Source: Clostridium brassicae
GTDB taxonomy: Bacteria > Bacillota > Clostridia > Clostridiales > Clostridiaceae
NCBI RefSeq assembly: GCF_026738875.1
Contig: NZ_JAPQFJ010000001.1
Location: forward strand, 1 to 64,000
Length of the DNA stretch: 64,000 nucleotides
Direction of reading: 5' to 3'
Part shown: piece after piece, positions 58,764 through 64,000 of the stretch
Layout of the letters: each line of letters starts with the position of its first letter
Position numbering within the stretch: position 1 is the stretch's first letter
Notes under the pieces: generated by a model
Databases searched by the model: none
What the model was told of the DNA's origin: nothing
The model's input: only the letters and a program-made list of their open reading frames with translations
Program-made: the position numbers and the translations under genes

Positions 58764-59693
58764 ATGAAAGAATTTAAATATGTTTTTGGTCCAGTACCGT
58801 CAAGACGATTAGGGCTTTCAGTAGGAGTTAGTCCTATTCCGAGAAAATGTTGTAATTATTCTTGTGCCTACTGTCAACTTGGAAGAACTGACAAAATGAC
58901 AAACAATATTGATGAGTTTTTTAGTGTTTCTGATATATTAGATGAATTCAAAGATTACATAAAAGATGATTTGAATTTTGATGTTGTAACAGTTGTTGGA
59001 GAAGGAGAACCTACTTTATATTCAAAATTAGGCGAATTAGTGCTAGAACTTAAAAAAGTAACATCTAAACCAGTTGTAGTAATTACAAATGCCTCAATTT
59101 TATATGAACAAAAAGTTCAAGATAATCTTATGAATGTAGATATAGTTATGCCTTCTCTTGATGCCTATGATGAAAATTCATTTAAAAAGATAAATAGACC
59201 TTATGGAAAACTTCATTTTAAAGATGTATATGAAGGGTTAGTTAATTTTTCAAAAAAATATAAAGGTGAATTATGGTTGGAAACAATGTTAATTAAAGAT
59301 GTTAATGATCATGAAAAAGATTTAGTGAGAATGAAAGAATTAATAGATAAAATAGAATATAGTAGACTTTACATAAATACTCCTGTTAGACCTCCAGCAG
59401 AAGAATGGGTAAGTCAAATATCTAAAGAATCAATGAAATTAGCAGTTGATATATTAGGCGGAATATCTATAGATATGTTAAATTCAGAAGGATTTTTTAG
59501 TGAAATAAAAGATGATTATGAAGCTATATTAAGTATTATAAGAAGACATCCAATGAACCAGTATGAAATAAAAAACTTTCTAGAATCGAGAGGTTGTACT
59601 TGTATTGAAAATATCTTTAAAAAATTAGAAAAAGATGATAATATTCAATTAGTGGAGTACAAAGGATATAGTACATATAGACTAAACGTATGA
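58764..59693 (+). CDS. Radical SAM protein (COG0731 type)
   Basis: A 309-residue Fe-S oxidoreductase. The radical SAM motif is C30-x3-C34-x2-C37 in KCCNYSCAYC, followed by GEGEPTLYSKLGELVLELKK (GGE-like, about 85-105) and TNASILY. A C-terminal winged-helix-like domain (about 240-309) has HPMNQYEIKNFLESRG. The COG0731 group is wyosine-synthesis-related but its clostridial substrates are unknown. Shine-Dalgarno aaaggggt. The pdxK-like gene starts 14 bases later and is probably co-transcribed. Confidence 0.88.
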   Translation: MKEFKYVFGPVPSRRLGLSVGVSPIPRKCCNYSCAYCQLGRTDKMTNNIDEFFSVSDILDEFKDYIKDDLNFDVVTVVGEGEPTLYSKLGELVLELKKVTSKPVVVITNASILYEQKVQDNLMNVDIVMPSLDAYDENSFKKINRPYGKLHFKDVYEGLVNFSKKYKGELWLETMLIKDVNDHEKDLVRMKELIDKIEYSRLYINTPVRPPAEEWVSQISKESMKLAVDILGGISIDMLNSEGFFSEIKDDYEAILSIIRRHPMNQYEIKNFLESRGCTCIENIFKKLEKDDNIQLVEYKGYSTYRLNV

Positions 59694-59706
59694 AGGATGT
59701 GTTAAT

Positions 59707-60582
59707 ATGATAAGACCTGTTAAAAGAGTTGCTGCAATTCATGACTTATCTGGATTTGGAAGAGCTTCATTGTGTGCTATTACACCAGTTTTATCAACTA
59801 TGGGAGTACAAGTATGTCCTCTTCCAACGGCGATTTTATCAACTCATACAGGAGGATTTGAAGATTTTAGTTTTATAGATTTAACAGATTCAATGGAGAC
59901 TTATATGGAGCATTGGAGAAAACTTCAAATAGAGTTTGATTGTATTTATAGTGGATTTTTAGGGTCTAGTAAGCAAATAGAAATAGTTTCAAAGTTTATT
60001 GATATATTCGGTAAGGAAGATAATTTGATTGTTATAGATCCAGTTATGGCTGATAATGGTGAACTATATAGTACTATGGATATAAGTATGGTAGAAAATA
60101 TGAAAAAATTAATTGGAAAAGCCGATATTATAACACCTAACTTTACAGAAGCAGCTTATCTTTTGAATAAAGATTATAAAAGTAATATAACGGATAGAGA
60201 AGTGAAGGAGTGGCTTGTAAGTTTATCAGATATGGGTCCTGAGGTAGTTATAATAACAAGTGTACCAGATAGTCAGCTACATAAGGATACAAGTGTTGTT
60301 GCTTATGATAGAATAAATAATAAGTTTTGGAAAGTTAGCTGTAGATATATTCCAGCTCATTTTCCAGGAACCGGAGATATATTTACTAGTGTAATTGTTG
60401 GGAGCTTGCTTCAGGGAGATAGTTTACCTATTGCTTTAGATAGAGGGGTTCAATTTATAACAGCTTGTATTAAAGCTAGTTATGGATTTGAATATCCGCA
60501 AAGAGAAGGAGTATTATTAGAGAGAGTATTAGAAAATTTAAAAATGCCTGTTGTAGTAAGTGGTTATGAATTAATGGAATAA
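59707..60582 (+). CDS. Pyridoxal/pyridoxamine kinase (PdxK/PdxY-like)
   Basis: A 291-residue ribokinase-superfamily vitamin B6 kinase. Motifs are the AIHDLSGFGRAS and TAILSTHTGGF segments at the N-terminus, VIDPVMADNG (about 108-117), TPNFTEAAYLL and the C-terminal anion hole FPGTGDIFTSV with catalytic Asp (about 220-230). It phosphorylates pyridoxal, pyridoxine or pyridoxamine with ATP to give PLP precursors. Shine-Dalgarno gaaggatgtg. It follows the radical SAM gene by 14 bases, so both may be transcribed from one leader carrying the structured repeat. Confidence 0.9.
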   Translation: MIRPVKRVAAIHDLSGFGRASLCAITPVLSTMGVQVCPLPTAILSTHTGGFEDFSFIDLTDSMETYMEHWRKLQIEFDCIYSGFLGSSKQIEIVSKFIDIFGKEDNLIVIDPVMADNGELYSTMDISMVENMKKLIGKADIITPNFTEAAYLLNKDYKSNITDREVKEWLVSLSDMGPEVVIITSVPDSQLHKDTSVVAYDRINNKFWKVSCRYIPAHFPGTGDIFTSVIVGSLLQGDSLPIALDRGVQFITACIKASYGFEYPQREGVLLERVLENLKMPVVVSGYELME

Positions 60583-60592
60583 AATTAGAATG

Positions 60593-60622
60593 AAGGTGCC
60601 TATATAAATAGGTGCCTTTTTA
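60593..60622 (+). terminator. Terminator after the pyridoxal kinase gene
   Basis: AAGGTGCCTAT-ATAA-ATAGGTGCCTTTTT. Confidence 0.88.
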
Positions 60623-60672
60623 TATGTAAATAAAAATATTTTTAGATTCTATTTTATGAATTTAAGCTAAAA

Positions 60673-60830
60673 TGAATTATTCGAATTTTAATAAATCAAA
60701 CACAATGTCTATATGAATAATTCAAAACATGTTAATTCATTTTATTGATAAAAAATAAAAATAATGATATAATAATTTCATTAAATGAATTATAAAATAC
60801 ATAAAAATTCATTGTGAAAGAGGGAAGAGA
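60673..60830. promoter_or_regulatory. Repeated AATGAATT/AATTCATT words upstream of the symporter
   Basis: TGAATTATTC (60673-60682) and GAATAATTCA (60715-60724) form a 10-bp inverted repeat. TTCATTAAATGAA (60777-60789) is a perfect short palindrome, and AATTCATT recurs at 60735 and 60807. It could be an operator region for the symporter gene. The binding protein is unknown. Confidence 0.4.
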
Positions 60831-62123
60831 ATGAAACCAAAGAAGAAAATGTCACTTACTATAAAGATATTATTAGGACTATTATTGGGTGTTGCTTTTG
60901 GAATAGTCTCCAACATGTTCTTTGAAAAAGCTATAAATGAATCTATTATTAAGTGGGTTTTAGATCCAGCAGGTAATGTTTTTTTAAGAGGAATAAAAAT
61001 GCTTGTAGTTCCATTAGTTTTATGTTCTTTAATATGTGGAACAGCTAGTGTTGGAGATATTAAAAAATTAGGTAGACTAGGTGTGAGAACTATGGTTTAC
61101 TATACTGCAACAACTGCGTTTGCTATTAGTATAGCTATTATGCTTGCGAATATAATAAAGCCAGGGCTAGGAGGAGAACAACTCTTATCTACTGCTAAAA
61201 GTTTTAAAACTGCTGATGCTCCTTTTATTATGGATGTTTTTGTTAATATGGTTCCTACAAATCCCATAGAATCTTTGGTTAAAGGGGAAATGCTACAAAT
61301 AATTACTTTTGCTATATTATTTGGTATAGCAGCCACAATGATTGGAAAAGCAGCACAGCCTATGCTTGATATAATAAGCCAGATAAACGAAGTTCTTTTA
61401 AAAATAATAGGAATAGTTATGTTGTTTGCTCCTGTTGGAGTATTTGCACTTATATCTAAGGTTATAATGATTCAAGGTTCGGATGTTTTAATCAAGTTAT
61501 TTAAATATGGAATTACAATTGTATTAGTTCTTTTAATTCAACTTATAGTAGTATATGGATCGGCTTTGAAATTTATTGGAAGAGTAAGCCCTATAATGTT
61601 TTTTAGAAAATTTTGGCCTGTTATGGTAGTTGCATTTAGTACATCAAGCAGTAATGCTACTATACCTATTAATCTTGAGACCTGTGAAAAAAAATTAGGT
61701 GTTAAAGAGGCCATTGCAAGTTTTACCATACCATTAGGAGCTACTATTAATATGGATGGTACAGCTATAATGCAAGGAGTTGCTACTGTCTTTATTGCTC
61801 AAGTATATGGTATACCTCTTACTATTAATCAAATGTTAATGGTAGTGTTAACCGCTACTTTAGCTTCTGTAGGTACTGCAGGAGTACCAGGGGTGGGATT
61901 AATAACACTTTCTATGGTGCTTCAACAGGTAGGTTTACCAGTGGAAGGAATATCTTTAGTGTTAGGTATAGATAGAATATTAGATATGATGAGAACTGTA
62001 GTTAATGTAAGTGGGGATGCAACCGCAACTGTAATTATGGCTAATTTAGAAAAAGAATTAGATTTAGATGTATATAATCAGAAGTATATATGTGAAGAAA
62101 AATGTGTTTTAGATGCTGAATAA
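60831..62123 (+). CDS. Dicarboxylate/amino acid:cation symporter (DAACS family)
   Basis: A 430-residue transporter of the GltP/GltT/SstT family with about eight transmembrane helices and two re-entrant loops. The HP1 and HP2 motifs are seen as FSTSSSNATIPINLETCEKKLGV (about 267-289) and ATLASVGTAGVPGVGLI (about 342-358). NMDGTAIMQG (about 304-313) is the cation/substrate helix of TM7. It imports glutamate, aspartate or a C4-dicarboxylate with Na+ or H+; the arginine-rich substrate site cannot be fully resolved by eye. Shine-Dalgarno agaggga. It is monocistronic. Confidence 0.92.
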   Translation: MKPKKKMSLTIKILLGLLLGVAFGIVSNMFFEKAINESIIKWVLDPAGNVFLRGIKMLVVPLVLCSLICGTASVGDIKKLGRLGVRTMVYYTATTAFAISIAIMLANIIKPGLGGEQLLSTAKSFKTADAPFIMDVFVNMVPTNPIESLVKGEMLQIITFAILFGIAATMIGKAAQPMLDIISQINEVLLKIIGIVMLFAPVGVFALISKVIMIQGSDVLIKLFKYGITIVLVLLIQLIVVYGSALKFIGRVSPIMFFRKFWPVMVVAFSTSSSNATIPINLETCEKKLGVKEAIASFTIPLGATINMDGTAIMQGVATVFIAQVYGIPLTINQMLMVVLTATLASVGTAGVPGVGLITLSMVLQQVGLPVEGISLVLGIDRILDMMRTVVNVSGDATATVIMANLEKELDLDVYNQKYICEEKCVLDAE

Positions 62124-62178
62124 AGCTGCAATGCAACTTTATTGAGTAACTAGTTTCTAATAATTATAAATACTATAG

Positions 62179-62224
62179 AATAGGCAGTTGATGAACAAAA
62201 AAATCATCAGTTGCTTATTTTTTA
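62179..62224 (+). terminator. Terminator after the symporter
   Basis: AATAGGCAGTTGATGA pairs with TCATCAGTTGCTTATT, followed by TTTTATTT. Confidence 0.82.
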
Positions 62225-62422
62225 TTTAAGAAGCTGGTTTTGAAGATTTTATTTCATATTTTTCAAAATTTTAGTCGTTAATCATAGGAAAGCGGTATGG
62301 TAGTTACTAAATAAAAGTTTTTTAATTTGATATTGATTTTTCTGTCTATTTGATTTAATATATACATATAACAAAAATAAACGAATAATATATAAAAAGT
62401 GATTAAAAATGTTCGTAAAATT

Positions 62423-62491
62423 ACTCGTATATGTTTAGTAATATGGACTAAACGTTTCTACCAAACGGCCTTAAACTGTTTGACTACGGGT
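62423..62491 (+). promoter_or_regulatory. Guanine-class purine riboswitch controlling xpt-guaD
   Basis: P1 is ACTCGTA/TACGGGT. P2 is GTTTAGT-AATATGG-ACTAAAC. P3 is CAAAC-GGCCTTAAACT-GTTTG. J2/3 is GTTTCTACC and J3/4 is GACTAC, with C at the specificity position (guanine class). L2 and L3 carry the usual kissing bases. It lies about 210 bases before xpt, with the terminator at 62634. Confidence 0.95.
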
Positions 62492-62633
62492 GTTTATATT
62501 AAATTTTACACGTTAATTTTTTATAAGTGATATAACAATACTTTAGTATATTAGCAATGAAGTATATATTTTTGCTATATGATTAAAGTGTTAATTATAT
62601 TAATTTCTTATATTAAAGGTGTTAAATGATATA

Positions 62634-62670
62634 GACTCCCTAGTTGTGTACTAGGGAGCTTTCTTTTTTG
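62634..62670 (+). terminator. Terminator in the xpt leader
   Basis: GACTCCCTAGT-TGTGT-ACTAGGGAGC followed by TTTCTTTTTTG. It is probably the expression platform of the riboswitch at 62423. Confidence 0.85.
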
Positions 62671-62701
62671 ATAATTAGATTTTAATATAGGGGGGAAATA
62701 T

Positions 62702-63274
62702 ATGGAACTATTAAAAAATAGAATTACTAAAGATGGCAAGGTTATAGGCAGTGATGTTTTAAAAGTAGATAGTTTTTTGAATCACCAGATAGATGTGAAA
62801 TTATTCAAAGAGATAGGTAAAGAATTTAAGAAAAGATTTGATAAAAAAGAAATAACAAAGATTTTAACCATAGAGTCTTCGGGAATAGGAATTGCATGTA
62901 TTACTGCACAATATTTTGATGTGCCTGTAGTATTTGCAAAAAAGCATGCAGGTACTAATATGGATAAAGATAGTTTTCAGTCAGAAGTTTTTTCATTTAC
63001 CAAAGGTAAATCCTATAATGTCAGAGTTTCTAAAAAGTATATACTACCAGAAGATAAGGTTTTGATAATTGATGATTTTCTTGCTAATGCTAATGCTGCA
63101 TCAGGTTTAATAGACATTATAAATCAAGCTGATGCAAAAGTTGTTGGAGTAGGTATTGTTATAGAAAAAGGATTTCAACAAGGTAGAAAAATTATTGAAG
63201 ATCAAAATATTCAATTAGAATCTTTAGCCATTATAGAATCAATGAGAGATGGAAAGATAGTTTTTAAAAATTAG
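62702..63274 (+). CDS. xpt: Xanthine phosphoribosyltransferase
   Basis: A 190-residue type I phosphoribosyltransferase that makes XMP from xanthine and PRPP. The PRPP loop is [17 protein letters not shown] (about 120-136), and the N-terminal [29 protein letters not shown] is typical of Firmicute Xpt, as is AKKHAGTNM. Shine-Dalgarno aggggggaa. Guanine deaminase begins 11 bases after its stop, in the same transcript, under guanine riboswitch control. Confidence 0.96.
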   Translation: MELLKNRITKDGKVIGSDVLKVDSFLNHQIDVKLFKEIGKEFKKRFDKKEITKILTIESSGIGIACITAQYFDVPVVFAKKHAGTNMDKDSFQSEVFSFTKGKSYNVRVSKKYILPEDKVLIIDDFLANANAASGLIDIINQADAKVVGVGIVIEKGFQQGRKIIEDQNIQLESLAIIESMRDGKIVFKN

Positions 63275-63285
63275 GGGATGCGTAT

Positions 63286-64000
63286 ATGATTAGTACTGTT
63301 GTTTATAGAGGAAATATAATATTTACTAAAAGTTCTGAGAAATTCACAGTTATAGAAAACGGATATATATTTGTTAAGAATGGAAAAGTGGATAAGATAA
63401 AATCTGAACTTTCAAAAGAAGATGAAGTTTATGAAATTATAGATTATAAAGATAAGTTAATTATACCAGGATTTATTGATTTACATTTACATGCACCTCA
63501 ATATGCTAATTTAGGATTAGGAATGGACAAGCAATTATTAGAATGGTTAGATGAGTATGCTTTTCCAGAAGAATCAAAGTTTAAAGATTTAATGTATACT
63601 GAAAAAGTGTACAAAAAAGTGGTTAAAGAATTATGGAGATGTGGAACTACAAGATCGGTTGTATTTGGAAGTGTACATAAAGATGCAACTAAAATACTTA
63701 TGGATTTATTCATAAAATCTGGGCTTGGAGCGTTTGTAGGAAAGGTTAATATGGATAGAAATTCTCCAGATTATATAATAGAAGATACACAAAAGTCTAT
63801 AAATGATACAGAAGAAATTGTATGTGAATATAGTAATAAGTCAAGATTAGTTAAACCAATTATAACCCCACGATTTGTCCCAAGTTGTTCTTCTCAAGTT
63901 ATGCAAGGAATTGGCGCGATAGCTAAAAAATATAATATTCCTGTGCAATCTCACTTGTCTGAAAATATATCTGAAATTCAATGGGTAAAAGAATTACATC
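63286..64000 (+). CDS. guaD: Guanine deaminase, N-terminal part (runs off the window)
   Basis: 238 codons are visible with no stop. This is an amidohydrolase with the metal HxH in FIDLHLHAP (H67, H69), RCGTTRSVVFGS (about 118-129) and the guanine deaminase hallmark ITPRFVPSCS (about 194-203), then the metal His in PVQSHLSEN. It converts guanine to xanthine, which the upstream Xpt can salvage. The start at 63286 follows aggggatg, which overlaps the xpt stop. Confidence 0.93.
   Translation, partial: MISTVVYRGNIIFTKSSEKFTVIENGYIFVKNGKVDKIKSELSKEDEVYEIIDYKDKLIIPGFIDLHLHAPQYANLGLGMDKQLLEWLDEYAFPEESKFKDLMYTEKVYKKVVKELWRCGTTRSVVFGSVHKDATKILMDLFIKSGLGAFVGKVNMDRNSPDYIIEDTQKSINDTEEIVCEYSNKSRLVKPIITPRFVPSCSSQVMQGIGAIAKKYNIPVQSHLSENISEIQWVKELH

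Overview
This is an AT-rich chromosomal window from a low-GC, anaerobic, fermentative, motile, Gram-positive bacterium, almost certainly Clostridium sensu stricto. The evidence is an electron-transferring flavoprotein gene, a bifurcating NfnAB pair, a group-B-like [FeFe] hydrogenase, the gene order yerC-pcrA-ligA, a CIRCE-controlled groESL operon and a long tRNA array. No plasmid, prophage or insertion-sequence transposase was seen. Species cannot be assigned from sequence reading alone.

Layout. 1-6000: the 3' end of etfA, then a tandem array of a structured repeat, then a sigma-54 enhancer-binding regulator, a perfect -24/-12 promoter, an acyl-CoA transferase and a GntP-type permease, which form an acid or hydroxyacid uptake and activation unit. 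6000-14000: NfnAB, a NUDIX hydrolase, 8-oxoguanine glycosylase, hydrogenase, and two membrane proteins. 14400-21650: groESL, a TtcA-like thiolase and guaB-guaA behind a guanine riboswitch. 21800-26700: a membrane protein, a short csrA, flagellin, a soluble chemoreceptor and a metallo-beta-lactamase-fold protein. 26900-42600: housekeeping and envelope genes, including VanZ, pgi, PAP2, an M42 peptidase, VanW, pullulanase, a Y_Y_Y repeat protein, a pseudouridine synthase, an amino-acid ABC transporter lacking its ATPase, and a polysaccharide deacetylase. 42880-53600: yerC, pcrA, ligA, hypothetical proteins, a peptide-binding lipoprotein, rdgB and a YfcE-like phosphodiesterase. 53630-55570: 21 tRNA genes in one array built by segmental duplication. 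55700-64000: a CBS protein, a MerR regulator, an amidase, a radical SAM protein, pyridoxal kinase, a dicarboxylate/glutamate symporter, and a second guanine riboswitch in front of xpt and guanine deaminase.

The least explained content is intergenic. One repeat family (copies at 104-395, 17654-17838, 23192-23323 and 58623-58737) folds into two hairpins with conserved internal loops and shows base-pair covariation between copies. One copy supplies the stop codon of a shortened csrA directly upstream of flagellin. A second family (words like agagaatagt plus a gattttgt/acaaaatc hairpin) forms a MITE-like inverted-repeat block at 8355-8816 and recurs after flagellin. There is also an alternating A-B-A'-B' inverted repeat at 38726-38786, a candidate small RNA at 48031-48127, and twin long hairpins upstream of csrA.

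Purine metabolism is linked across the window: two guanine-class aptamers control de novo GMP synthesis (guaBA) and guanine/xanthine salvage (xpt-guaD). Start codons were revised where a Shine-Dalgarno sequence clearly favours an internal start; these are stated per gene. All functional calls are from motif recognition, not database search.
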